Below are positions 54,181 through 64,000 of a stretch of DNA of 64,000 nt, one piece after another. The notes under the pieces are model-generated. The model had not been told where the DNA came from. It made no database searches and was given only the letters and a program-made list of their open reading frames with translations. Position 1 is the stretch's first letter. Each line of letters opens with the position of its first letter. The stretch comes from Diphasiastrum complanatum (Eukaryota > Streptophyta > Lycopodiopsida > Lycopodiales > Lycopodiaceae): the NCBI GenBank assembly GCA_029204225.1, contig CM055094.1, positions 14,450,928-14,514,927 of the forward strand, written 5' to 3'. The position numbers were made by a program, and so were the translations under genes.

Positions 54181-54269
54181 GATTTAAAAAATATTTGAAT
54201 GTCTATGTGGGCCCAATTTCAAAACACCATATTCTTTTATTCTAAATTTGTCCTAGGTCAATAAGCAAT

Positions 54270-55520
54270 TTGTGCAACTTAAGTATTTAATAGATTGCCA
54301 TGTAAGCCCATTGGAGGCATAACATCTTATGAGGCTCTATTTGGTAAGAAGCCAAATCTCAAAGATCTTAGAGTCTTTGGATCTACTTGCTATGTTTTTC
54401 AATCATTAGATACAAGAAAGAAGAATGATCCTACATCTGTAAAAGGAATCTTTGTTGGTTATGGTGAAAATAACAAGGGATATAGAGTCTATAATCATAT
54501 CACTAAAAAAAATTTAGTGAGTAGAGATGTTACATTTGATGAAGGTAACTACTAAAAGATGAATGAAAGTGCTACTAATCCATCTTATGTCAAGGATATT
54601 GCAAGATTTGAGGAGGAGCCTACATGTGATCAAGATCTTGAGGATCCACCTCAAGACCCGAGTGCTCCAAGAAGATCTACAAGAAGGAAGGCCGAGCCAT
54701 CAAGGCTCACCTATGTTGACAAAGGTGAACAAAGGGAAGATCTTCATTCTCTTACCTCTTATACTTTTCTAACATAAGCTTGTGGATCTTCCTCAGGGAA
54801 GAAGACCACTTGAGTGCAAATGGATCTATAGATTGAAATACAACCAAGGTGGAAGCATGAACAAATATAAGGCAAGGATAGTGGCAAAGGAGTTCTTGCA
54901 AACCAAGGGAGTAGATTTTGATGAAACTTTTGCTCCTGTTGCTAAACTAGTTTCTATAAGGTTCATCATTTCTCTTGCAACTACTTTCAATTGGCCTCTA
55001 TTTCAACTTGATGTGACTAATGCCTTTCTAAATGGCTATTTGGAAGAGGAATCTTCACGAGGCAACCCGAGGGCTTCATCAAAGAAGATCAAGAAGAAAA
55101 AGTATGTTTGTTGCGAAGAAGCCTTTATGGGCTTCAGCAAGCACCTAGAGCTTGGTACTCTAGGTGAATGCCTTCTTAAACTCTATAAATTTTGTTGTAA
55201 GTGCTTATGATCCTTCTTTGTACTTAAGATTTAATGATGGTAAAGTCATCATTATTATTTTGTATGTAGATGACATTATCCTTAGTGGAAATGATCATGA
55301 TGGTATACAAGAAATGAAAATAGCATTGTCTAAAGAGTTCAAGATGGTGGATCTTAGTTCTTCATTTCATACTAGGAACAAAAGTATCAAGAAGCAAAGA
55401 TTTGAGTTTTATTTGTCAATCCAAATATGCTTCTTCTATCTTAGATAAGTTTGAAATGAAAGACTGTAAAGGAGTAGATATTCCTATGGAGCAAAATGTG
55501 AAAGTCTCTAATGGTGATTA
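54270..55520 (+). pseudogene. Copia integrase end, RT and YVDD, family D
   Basis: 54295-54555 holds the integrase tail (GGITSYEALFGKKPNLKDLRVFG, FVGYGENNKGYRVYN). 54559-54777 is the linker (PRRSTRRKAEPSRLTYVDKG). 54782-55040 is RT (CKWIYRLKYNQGGSMNKYKARIVAKEF, DETFAPVAKLVSIR, QLDVTNAFLNGYLEEE). After a frameshift near 55043, 55164-55360 has IIILYVDDIILSGNDHDG. 55402-55515 has FEMKDCKGVDIPMEQNVKVSNGD, where an LTR-W fragment cuts it. It is close in sequence to the intact element at 22579 and to the RT scrap at 15612. Not functional. Confidence 0.85.
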
Positions 55521-55920
55521 TGTCGGAAAGTGGTGTGCAGAAGATAGATCTAGCTCAAAAAGAAAACGAATGAAAATAATTTGTGTGTCTAGAAAAAAAA
55601 CTTTCGTGCATGGCAGAATAAACTATCCTCATCTTTCCAATGCATGACTATGCCTATCAATTTCAAACAAGACAATAGTGATAGAAATCATGTTTGAACT
55701 TTTAGTAACTAACATTGAAATTGTCAATACTATAGTGATTACATAGCCAAACAATTAAGCATCAAAAATTATCAGACAAATAATTAGTCACAAAGAAATA
55801 TAGAAAAGCATACATTCTGAGACAAAAACTGAATGCAATAAAGGATAGTATTGATTCAAAACGAAATAGAAGTAAATGAGTACAATAAGTTGCGGATCAA
55901 AGCCGCGTACTCTATGCTAC
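55521..55920 (-). repeat. LTR-W fragment inside copia D / C junction
   Basis: TGTCGGAAAGTGG then 380 bases alignable to the left third of LTR-W (CATGACTATGCCTATCAA, TTGATTCAAAACG, GCGGATCAAAGCCGCG). More diverged than the other copies. It ends where family C integrase begins. Confidence 0.65.
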
Positions 55921-56470
55921 ATCTCGAATCACTTCACTGACTTATGCAATGATCGTAATATCATTCATAGAAGGACTGCAACTTACACACCGCAGAACTC
56001 TGATGGAAACTGCCAGATGCATGATGGCCTACTCGAAAGCTCCAAGAGTACTGTGGGCTGAAGCAGTAGCTACAACTGCAAACATTCAGAGTAGGACAGG
56101 AAAGTCTGGTGTCCCTCACATAACACCACACAAATTATGGTAGGGCAAGAAACCCAATCTGGCTCACATCAGAATCTGCTATGCAACTTATGCACATATT
56201 CCTGATAAGCTTCAAAAGAAGCTTGATGACAAGGCTGAATAGGGATATTTGGTAGGATATGACAACAATTCGTCATACTAGAGAGTCTACATGCCAAACA
56301 TGAACATTGTGAAGACAGTCAGAGATGTCAGATTTGATGAGAGAAGAACCATGGCCAACGATGATCCTATCAGCTATGAAGTTCTGAAAAGATAGTACTA
56401 TGATCTGCCACCAGTAACAAAGGGAGCAGAAGACGAACACGAAAATGAAGATTTTTGAGTCACTTCGCAC
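55921..56470 (+). pseudogene. Copia integrase remnant, family C copy 4
   Basis: 55949-56143 reads YSKAPRVLWAEAVATTANIQSRTGKSGVPHITPHKLW, then a TAG replaces Trp (KLWWG). The same deletion around the NGVAER active site as in copy 2 is present, so copies 2 and 4 share an integrase lesion absent from copy 1. The tail (YDNNSSY, PDMNTVKIVRDVRFDE-like) continues with stops to about 56470. Confidence 0.8.
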
Positions 56471-56537
56471 TCAAGTGACGAATTTGAAGACAAATGATTC
56501 GGGAGGCAGCCTTCTGCTAAAGTACTTATAAACCAAG

Positions 56538-58395
56538 ATGGTTCCAGACCTAGCAAAGAAGACAAAGGCAAAGGCATTGCAGTTCCAGGAGGATCTCCTC
56601 GAAGGTCAACAAGACAACGAAGAGCGCCAACAAGCTATGTGCCAGGAAGCTCAGCTTCTACATCAGAAGAATTATGTGGATTCAATGACGAATCACAGAC
56701 ATTCAAGGAGGCAATTGAATGTCCAGAGAAGGATAAATGGATCCAGGCCATGAACGAGGAGATAGAATCCATGAGGAAGAACCAGGTATGGACGTTGCAA
56801 CCATTACCAGATAAGCGAAAGGCTATAAAATACAAATGGGTTTACAAGCTAAAGTATGGACCAAATGGAGATTGTCTCAGAATATAAGGCAAGACTTGTA
56901 CCGAAGGGATTCTCTCAGAGATATGGTATTGATTATTCTGAAACCTTCTCTCTTGTTGTGAAACATTTGTCCCTACGTTTACTATTTGCATATGCATCTG
57001 CTTATGACCTCAAGATCCACATTGTCCACGAGAAGACAAGACGAAGAGGTCTACATGGATTAACCCCCAAGTTATGTCTCGAATTCACTTCCTGATTAAG
57101 CATCCAGAATGCATAGGAGTATCTATGGTCTAAAGCAGTCTGCTCAACAATGGTACAAAAGGAAAGATCAAGCCCTAAAATCCTTAGGATTCAAGTCACT
57201 TATGGCTGATTCCAATGTGTATGTGAGAATTATAGATGGAAAGATCATCATTGTGGCTGTATACGTGGACGACACTTTGATACTCTGCAAGAGTGAGAAG
57301 CTTATTGCTAAAGTGAAGAATGACATCTCGAAACATTTTGAGATTGTAGATATGGGAGAAGCCAGGTATACCTTGGCTTGCAGATTGAAAGAGACTATGA
57401 GGGAGGTAAGTTGTACCTTCATTAGTCTAGATACACCTAGAAAATCTTGGAGGATTTTGGGATGTTGAATTGCAAAGGAGCGAATACTCCAATGCTCACA
57501 AGAACAGTACTGACGAATGAAAATTGTTCGAGGACTGAAGCAGAGAGAGAATTGATGCAGCTGACACCTTACAAAAAATTGATAGGATCGCTGATGTACC
57601 TTGCAGATAACACATGTCTTGACATTGCTTATGCTGTGTTCAGGATGAGCCAATTCTGCACGAATTCAGGCTCGACACATTGCAATATCTTCAATTAACA
57701 AAGGATTATGGTTTGTGTTATTGTCATGATGCAGGGTTTCAGATGCCTTCCTACAGTGATGCTGGTTGGGCATCTCTCAAGGATGACTATAAAAGTGTCT
57801 CAAGAAGATGGACCATCGCGTCAGGTGCAGCATTTCTCTAGGTCAGCAAGAAGTAGACCATTGTAGCTTAGTCATCCTGCGAAGCAAAGTACGTTGCAGC
57901 AACAAAGATGGCCAATGAGATAATTTGGCTCAATCAGTTCCTTGACAAAGTGGACGAAACGAGAAATGAACCTCTGGTTCTATAGATGGACAACACATCT
58001 ACAATACATCTGATGAAAGACCCTATGTTTCACTCAAGGACAAATACATTGCGATCAAGTACCACTTGATCAGGGATCTGATTGGCAAAAAGATGTTGCA
58101 GACCACCTTCATTGGAATAAAAGACATGGTCGCTGACATTTTTACAAAGGCCTTAGACAAAGGTCTGTTCGAGAAACAGAGGAGTAGTCTTGGAGTCATC
58201 AGGCTATCATGCTTTGTGAGAGAGCTGAAAAAACAGACAAATAGATTTGAGATTGTAGAAGGGGAGAAATCAATTTCCTATGGAGGTTGCTCTTGGTTGG
58301 ACATTGTAGCAGATGACGGAATATCGGTTTCACTTTCTTTCGACAAGGAATCATTTCGTATTAGTGTCTTTTTGCATTATGAAGTAGTAATGTAG
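56538..58395 (+). pseudogene. Copia RT and RNase H, family C copy 4
   Basis: 56639-56887 holds the RT start (ECPEKDKWIQAMNEEIESMRKNQVWTLQPL). 56856-57095 has [11 protein letters not shown]. 57109-57468 is the longest RT piece (MHRSIYGLKQSAQQWYKRKD, VYVRIIDGKIIIVAVYVDDTLILC). 57447-57698 has LMYLADNTCLDIAYAVFRMSQF. 57720-58395 is RNase H (SYSDAGWASLKDDYKSVSRRW) ending with a 109-residue frame, DLIGKKMLQTTFIGIKDMVADIFTKALDKGLFEKQRSSLGV. Broken by the family's common shifts and stops. Confidence 0.82.
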
Positions 58396-58489
58396 AAGTT
58401 TGCAAGAAACTTCTCGAGTGAGCAACAGGTTTAACTGTTGGGTGCTATGGTACTCGTGTTGTGTTGTTGTGAGGATCCTATCAATAGTC

Positions 58490-59167
58490 ATAACTAACGT
58501 GTCGGACAGGTTGGATCTTGTTGGATTGTTTTGGACAATATTTGAAACTGTGTTTTCTGACACAGTTGGGACATTCAGCGTGGTACCTGGTCTTGACTGG
58601 ACAATCAACCATGAAGTGGCCAGTGTCACCACAGATGAAACATCTGTTGTTCAATGGCCCTTGTATAACGGCATAGCCATCTTGTATGGCTAATGGTGCT
58701 GGATCTCATATCATGCAAAAAATCAGCAACCTTCTGGATCTTAACAGACTTCGTCTCAACATTTACTGGAGATCTAGGTTGAAAACCGTACATAAGCATA
58801 AAAGGACTGTAACTTGCTGTTGCTCTGCATTTTGTCCTTATGAGAAAGCCGGTTTCTTGATTGGACACCTTGTACTTGGATGATCTCCAAAGCAGAGGAT
58901 ACATTCGTCCTTCTCAAGAAACTTAATTGAGCGAGCGTAAGCTTGCTGAGAGCTTGAAGTGCAAGGTCTTTGGTCTTCTGCTGCACTTGATCTGCTTGAC
59001 TCTGCTCCACTTAGTTGCCTTCCACAGGTTTCCATTCTTGTTTGATCATCGCTTGTTGAAGACTCTAGTTCCTCTGATTTTCTATCTGATGATTCAGCAA
59101 TTTGAGGGATCTGATTAGTGTAGTCGCAGTTGTGAGAGGAGGCTATTTGAAAGATAGAGTCACTCAC
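58490..59167 (-). pseudogene. Zinc-knuckle protein remnant with gypsy integrase piece inside
   Basis: 59167-58838 encodes a Ser/Glu-rich stretch ending CILCFGDHPSTRC, a CCHC-like knuckle (C-X2-C-X3-H-X4-C). In another frame 58904-58700 reads CRATASYSPFMLMYGFQPRSPVN, VETKSVKIQKVADFLHDM, the segment after a gypsy integrase core. Further on, about 58660-58500, the strand encodes CFICGDTGHFMVDC (a perfect C-X2-C-X4-H-X4-C knuckle) and CPNCVRKHSFKYC. So a three-knuckle Gag-like or nucleic-acid-binding protein appears to be interrupted by or fused to integrase sequence. Whether this is one decayed element or two is unclear. Confidence 0.5.
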
Positions 59168-59320
59168 CAGCGAGGCTTAGGTTCTTTTCCAATTTTCAGT
59201 TTTAAAAGGAATAGAAACGTCGCAGTCGTGGGAGGAGGCTATATGAAAGATAGAGTTACTCACCAACGAGGCTTAGGTTCTTTTCCAATTTTTGTTTTTT
59301 TTAAAGTTTTTAAAGGGTTT
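59123..59320. repeat. 96-bp tandem repeat, two copies
   Basis: GTCGCAGT(T/C)GTG(A/G)GAGGAGGCTAT then AAAGATAGAGT(C/T)ACTCACCA(G/A)CGAGGCTTAGG occurs at 59123 and 59219. The open frame over it (59102-59338) merely repeats peptide RGLGSFPIF and is not a credible gene. Confidence 0.85.
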
Positions 59321-60019
59321 TTTTTTTTGGCTATTTGAAAAAATGGCAAAGGACTAACTCTCGTAGAGATTTCTGTGTCCTTGTCTTAGTGAGACTAAGA
59401 TGGAACTTCAAATTCTCTGTGAAGGTTAGTTTGGGCAGTTCTGAAAGTTATGGCCTCTAACCCGTTTTCCCAACTAATTTTCCCGCCAAAAATAGATTTT
59501 TCATGTTTTTTGAATTTTTATAGATTCGTTTGGATTTATGGAAGCACATACATACAAGCAAAAAATCATGGAAAATAAATGCACAACTAACTCCTCGACT
59601 ACACTAAACTACCCCCAAAAAACTCGATTTTTGGTGAAAATTTGTGAAAAAGAAGAAGAGAGAAAGAGAGATAGCGAGAAAGAGAGAATGGGAAAAAGTG
59701 CTATGCGGCGAGACGAGAGTACATTCAAAAAACTAGCACTTTAGGAAAAACAAAAAAGCATGAAAATTGACAAATCTAACACCAAACCACCCTAATCTAC
59801 CCACAAAATCCGAGTTTTAGGGGTAAAAAGATTGGTGAGGAAGAAGAAAAGAGAAAGAGAGAAGAAGAAAGGCTATGCGGCCAGGCGAGTGTGTGGCGCT
59901 CCCCGACAACAGCGCCATTGTTGTGTCGTCGATGTAGTATAGTGGTTCGTCGCTGGGAGCGGCAACCTCGCCTTCACCTGCATAGCAAGAAGAGAGAGAG
60001 AAAATTTCCAAGTAGCAAG
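59321..60019. other. Non-coding, A/G-rich with a 172-bp duplication
   Basis: A loosely repeated unit (CTACCCxCAAAAxxCGAxTTTT ... GAAGAAGA-rich ... GGCTATGCGGC) has its ends at 59701 and 59873. A 15-base match to the 5' half of plant tRNA-Asp, TGTAGTATAGTGGTT, lies at 59933-59947. No gene seen. Confidence 0.5.
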
Positions 60020-60144
60020 AGGCTTGGGAGGCTCGAGCACCTTCCACAAACTATTCGGTCGCTACTTAGAGAGAGGAGAGAAGAGAGAGGGAATTCCTAG
60101 GTTGAGAAAGGCTTTGGGGGCTCGAGCACCTACCCAAAGCTACT

Positions 60145-60219
<75 letters not shown>

Positions 60220-60300
60220 TTGGTTAGGAAAGGCTTGGGAGGCCCGAGCACCTTCCCCAAACTATTCGATCCCAACCAAGGAAGGAGAGAAAGAGAGATA
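60020..60300. repeat. Three-copy minisatellite around a GA array
   Basis: AGGCTTGGGAGGCTCGAGCACCT-type units start at 60020, 60109 and 60231. Each is followed by (C)CAAA(C/G)CTA or CAAACTATTCG and a GA-rich tail. The second unit's tail has expanded into the long GA array. Confidence 0.85.
60146..60217. repeat. (AG)36 microsatellite
   Basis: 72 uninterrupted bases of AG. Frames across it give Arg-Glu runs and are artefacts. Confidence 0.98.
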
Positions 60301-60789
60301 CCTAGAGATGGAGTTAGAAATAGGCAGAGATAGAGCTATATTAAGAATAGAGATGATGCTTTACGATAGAAAATGGCCTCCTTATATACTTGAGAAGGGA
60401 GCCCATCTTGGCTCTCATTGGCCCTTTCTAATTGGCTAGAATCATAATCTTAGCCATTCAAACTAAACTAATTGCAATCTAATGGTTCAATAAGAAGAGG
60501 ACCAAACTCACATGATTCATGTGAGATTCCCTCAACTTAGAATCATGTAACTTGACTTTGGAGTTTTTTATTATTTATTCTATTTAGGCCCAAGTCTTTT
60601 ATTCAACTTCTACCTAGCCATTTTGTGTGCTCATTGGGTTGGGCTTACACACGCATGATGCTAGTGCCCTCGCACTTATTATTTTACCTGTACAAAGTAC
60701 TGTGGCAGGGCCCACTAGGTGTAAGGCTTGGCCAAGAGTATTTTAAGTGGTGAGACCCACTTGTTTATTATTGTGGAGGAAATACCCAC
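60301..60789. other. Non-coding before copia E
   Basis: No gene recognised. 60575-60690 resembles 15960-16090 (AGGCC(C/T)AA ... GGGTTGG(A/G)CTTACACACGCA ... CTC(A/G)CACTTATTA), part of the same dispersed repeat. The frame 60728-61357 opens here but becomes copia-like only at about 60850. Confidence 0.4.
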
Positions 60790-62661
60790 AACAGTATCAA
60801 GTGTGTTTTCATCAGCTACACTACTTCAAATCAAGCACAAGTTGTTCGATCCCTTTGAGTCGAAGATATTCACTAGCCGGGATGTAATCTTCATCGAAGA
60901 TCAGTTTCAAGACCTCGGAGAAAAGGGCAGTCCCCATGTAGCCGACCTATCAGGTTCTCCTGACGCTTTGAACTTTCCAGTTTCTCAGTCGACTATTCCT
61001 ATTCAAGGTCCAAGCTCCTCTACTCTTGACGAACAACAAATCAATAACAAATCAGAAGATGATGATGTTGCAGATCAGCAACTACAGTATGATGTAAATA
61101 ATCAACTTTCTGTATTACCTAGAAGATCTTCAAGAACTAGTAGACCACCCAACCGGTATATCAACGAGTCTGCAACCTATCTTGTTCAAGAGCCGACGTC
61201 CGTCCAAGAGGCTCTTAGTCAACCTGACTCAGATCTCTGGAAAGAAGCTATAAATAAAGAGTATTCATCTCTTATCAAGAACCAGACGTGGACGATTGTC
61301 GAATTACCTACCAGCATAAATGTAGTTGATTGCAAATGGATTTTCAAAGTCAAATAGAACGTAGATGGAAGCATCAACAGAAGAAAGACACGACTAGTAG
61401 CTAGAGGTTTTTCTGAGGTATACAACGTTGATTACACTGAGACCTTCAGTCTAGTAGTCAAGCATTATTCTATTCGACTTTTGCTATCATTTGCCAGTAT
61501 AGCAGATTTGGAAATACATCAAATGGATGTACAGGCAACATATCTCAATGGAGTTATCGAAGAAGACATTTACATGGTGCAACTTGAAGATTATATTATC
61601 GAGGGTAAGCACAATCATGTTTGTAAACTCCATAAGGCACTTTATGGCTTGAAGCAATCTGCTCGAGCATGGTTTCAAAATATCAATACTTTCCTTATTG
61701 ATCATGGCTACACATCTAGCTCTTCAGATTCAAACGTGTACTTCAAAGCAGTGCAGCAGTCTTTTATCATTATCACTTTGTACGTGGATGATACATTGCT
61801 TTTCAACAACAGTATTAATTTGATAAAAGAAGCCAAGACAATGCTATCTTCTAAATTCGACATGACTGATATGGGTGAAGCTCATTTCTGCCTTGGTATA
61901 CAAATCCATACATATAGAGACAAAAAACAGAAGTTGGTCTTTATTACACAACATAGGTACATCTACAACATTTTAGTCAGATATAATATGACAAATTGCA
62001 AGTTAGCTCTCTCACCAATGGAACCAGGACTCAAATTGCCAAAGGACCAGTGTCGTCAAACAATTCATGAGAAGCAACAGATGCGTGAGTATCCTTACCA
62101 TTCTATTATAGGATCTCTTATGTACACCATAATATGTACCAAGCCAAACATAGCTTTTGCAGTCAGCTCTCTCAGTCAGTATATGACTAATCCTGGTATA
62201 ACACAGTGGAAGGCTCTTATCAAATTCATGAGATATCTTCGAGCTACTATGGACTTTTGCATTTGTTATGGAGCAATTGGCAATGACAAACTCAATTTTC
62301 TCAATGGCTACACAAATGCGATTTGGGCAAGAGATGCAGACACTCGTAAATCTACTTCCGAATTTACATTGTTCCTCAACAATGGTCCAATTTTCTGGAA
62401 TAGTCGCAAGCAATCTTCGATAGCTTTATCTTCCACTGAATTAGAGCATATCGCAGCCTCTCAAGCTACAAATGAAGCAATTGAGGAACTTACTCTCAGA
62501 TATCGGTTTGAATCAATATACTCTGACGACATTATTTTGTGATAATCAAAGTGCCATCGCTTTTTCAGCCAACCCTAGATTTCATTCTAGGAGTAAGCAC
62601 ATTGAACTGAAGTATCATTTTGTCAGAAGCAAAGTTCTCAACGAAGAGGTCAGATTGCAGT

Positions 62662-62664
<3 letters not shown>
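60790..62664 (+). pseudogene. Copia pol 3' half (linker, RT, RNase H), family E
   Basis: 60850-61357: integrase tail (FESKIFTSRDVIFIEDQF), acidic linker, then RT start (PRRSSRTSRPPNRYI, WKEAINKEYSSLIKNQTWTIVELP, CKWIFKVK). TAG at 61355-61357 stops it. 61481-62542 (353 aa) continues: EIHQMDVQATYLNGVIEEDIYM with the first Asp, LYGLKQSARAWF, ITLYVDDTLLFNNS, IIGSLMYTIICTKPNIAFAV, then RNase H (GYTNAIWARDADTRKST, SSIALSSTELEH). RNase H has Asn for Asp in GYTDA and Arg for Gly in WAGD, so its site is damaged. A frameshift near 62535 moves the end to 62472-62666 (FCDNQSAIAFSANPRFHSRSKHIELKYHFV). It is cut at EEVRLQY by a GA array. A relative fragment is at 44103. Confidence 0.88.

Positions 62665-62717
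<53 letters not shown>
62665..62717. repeat. (GA)26 microsatellite
   Basis: 53 bases of GA exactly at the 3' break of the copia E RNase H. Minus frames over it are Ser-Leu runs, not genes. Confidence 0.97.
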
Positions 62718-62720
<3 letters not shown>

Positions 62721-62804
62721 GGCCCAATTGACACGTGTTGCAACGTGACAATGTATGGGCAGATGTGGGCCATACCCCCTGCTGGACACGTGTCAATATG
62801 GCTG

Positions 62805-62995
62805 AAAAAAAATTTAGACACGTGTCGTGCAGCATGTGCTGAAACATGCTGATGTGGAGATATAGATGTCATGCACATACTGGCCGATGGTGTGCTGACA
62901 AAAAATTTAGACACGTGTCGTGCAGCATGTGTTGAAACATGCTGATGTGGCGAGACAGATGTCGTGCACATACTGGCCAGTGGTGTGTACACCGT
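62805..62995. repeat. 94-bp tandem repeat, two copies
   Basis: AAAAATTTAGACACGTGTCGTGC ... ATACTGGCC(G/A) occurs twice with period 94 (TTTAG at 62812-62816 and 62906-62910). Each copy holds the palindrome GACACGTGTC with a G-box core; a third CACGTGTC lies just upstream at 62787. Confidence 0.9.
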
Positions 62996-64000
62996 CTCCG
63001 TGTCAAGCGCAAATTGGTGGACTACAAATCTTTCAAAATTGTGGGAACATATTAAACTGGGATTTTCAAATTCCGTTCGATATGGACCTAAATTGTGAAA
63101 ATCGATCTAAAGCATCAATTTAGTAGTTTCACAATTACCATCACATTCCGAAAGGATTCTGAAACATCCATCATGCATTAGACATGACATGCAGTGATTT
63201 TAAAAAAAAATCAATTTTTTTACGTAAATTGCCTAGAAACTGGGAAATCAGCTTTTTGAATTAGAATTGCTAAAAATATCTTCATGCATGAACGCCTAGT
63301 AGGTACCATGCATCCAAACATCCATACAGGTCTATCCATACATTTTCATCAACAGAAACGCACTACACTGAGTCACATGCATGCATGCATCATAATATTA
63401 CAAAAAATTTGTGAATTTTAGTTCAAAAATTGCCAAATTTTTGATAGCCATAACTTTCTCTACAAGACACCAAATTGGTCACTGTAAAGCACAATATAGA
63501 GGGAGAGTAGGTCTACAAGACACTTGCCACATCACCCTACCACCTAGGCTTCACACGTGCGAGCTATAACCGATCAAAAAATAGGAAGGAGAGCGCACTT
63601 TTTCAAGGTTGATTCATCAAAAATCCATCTACAGCCCAATAAGCATCCAATAAGACGCTACATGCACTCTTCTAAGGTTTATTAGAGAGACATAAAGGCT
63701 TATATCAGGTCCAGTAAGCAATCATAGGCTCAGATCATGCAACAAATGCATTTTGGACTCCTTCAACAAGCAAAACTTCAACATAATGGTGCCTAAGCCT
63801 CACACAACCAAATTGGATGCATGATGGCTCAAATAAGAGGCAATCCATCATATCTTTAAACTTGTTACAAGATCAAATAGGTTCAGACCACTATTTGATA
63901 GGTATTCATGCTCAAAAGTCCCCAAAAATACACTATTTTTTGACTTTTTGAGGCCCTTGATGGTGTCCACTAACCAAACTTCATGAAAGCCTTAGGACAA
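62996..64000. other. Anonymous non-coding end of window
   Basis: AT-rich, no coding evidence. Contains a short ATGC repeat at 63379-63391 and CACACGTGCG at 63551. Several phrases (CACCTAGGCTTCACACG) recall the inner-element LTR, but no alignable LTR was found. Confidence 0.4.

Larger units (their letters stand above)
55921..58400 (+). mobile_element. Degenerate Ty1/copia, family C copy 4
   Basis: Integrase remnant, RT and RNase H on the plus strand, starting mid-integrase at 55921 and ending with an open RNase H tail at 58395. It keeps CAG in GLKQSAQQW (57136-57138), where copies 1-3 have TAG, but shares TAA 57061-57063, TAG 57854-57856 and TAG 56240-56242. No LTR or target duplication. Confidence 0.85.

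Noticed and set aside
59102-59338. 78-residue frame with a repeated RGLGSFPIF peptide
   Set aside because: It simply reads through the 96-bp tandem repeat; the repeat unit length (divisible by 3) keeps it open.
60024-60227. Open frame with a long Arg-Glu run
   Set aside because: It is the translation of the GA microsatellite; likewise the Ser-Leu frames at 62565-62992.

Overview
This window looks like nuclear DNA of a land plant. It is AT-rich and dominated by Ty1/copia and Ty3/gypsy LTR retrotransposons whose primer sites match plant initiator-Met tRNA. The only confident host gene encodes an EARLY FLOWERING 4 (ELF4) family protein, a clock family of the green lineage. I cannot name the species. 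Almost every open frame outside one intact retrotransposon is a broken piece of gag-pol.

Layout. 1-3700: degenerate copia, minus strand ('family C', copy 1). 3700-7250: gypsy gag, a gypsy RT tail and a copia gag start. 7468-16100: a 1.18-kb LTR ('LTR-W') with RNase H remnant, then a 6.2-kb segment ('block B') containing an LTR ('LTR-X'), a tiny tRNA-like SINE and another LTR ('LTR-Y') with PBS and gag. 16130-19060: family C copy 2. 19061-31615: a gypsy protease-RT region split by a three-level nest. The copia-derived outer element (20387-30782, TSD CTTTT) lies inside the gypsy, and an intact copia (21883-28040, TSD GCTTC, one 1322-aa gag-pol ORF) lies inside the outer element. 31660-35437: decayed copia with only gag recognisable. 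35439-37535: LTR-like piece and family C copy 3, ending near a G28 tract. 37579-44100: transposon-poor island with the ELF4-like gene (minus strand) and another copy of the SINE. 44103-50453: second copy of block B. 50452-55920: mosaic of gypsy and copia fragments. 55921-58400: family C copy 4. 58490-60300: zinc-knuckle/integrase mosaic and tandem repeats. 60790-62717: a fifth copia type ending in a GA array. 62718-64000: tandem repeat and anonymous DNA.

How the parts relate. The intact copia carries all recognisable catalytic motifs and LTRs differing at about two sites by eye, so it is young and could be mobile. The outer element also has near-identical LTRs (about four differences) but keeps only gag, a protease with its active Asp changed to Asn, and scraps of pol, so it probably moved using enzymes from another copia. 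The four family C copies share the same stop codons and frameshifts, so the defects predate their spread or duplication. Many stops look like C-to-T decay of Gln codons, as expected for methylated repeats.

The most novel-looking item is an approximately 80-bp SINE with good A and B boxes, two hairpins, no A- or T-tail, and perfect 15- or 17-bp target-site duplications at two independent insertions.
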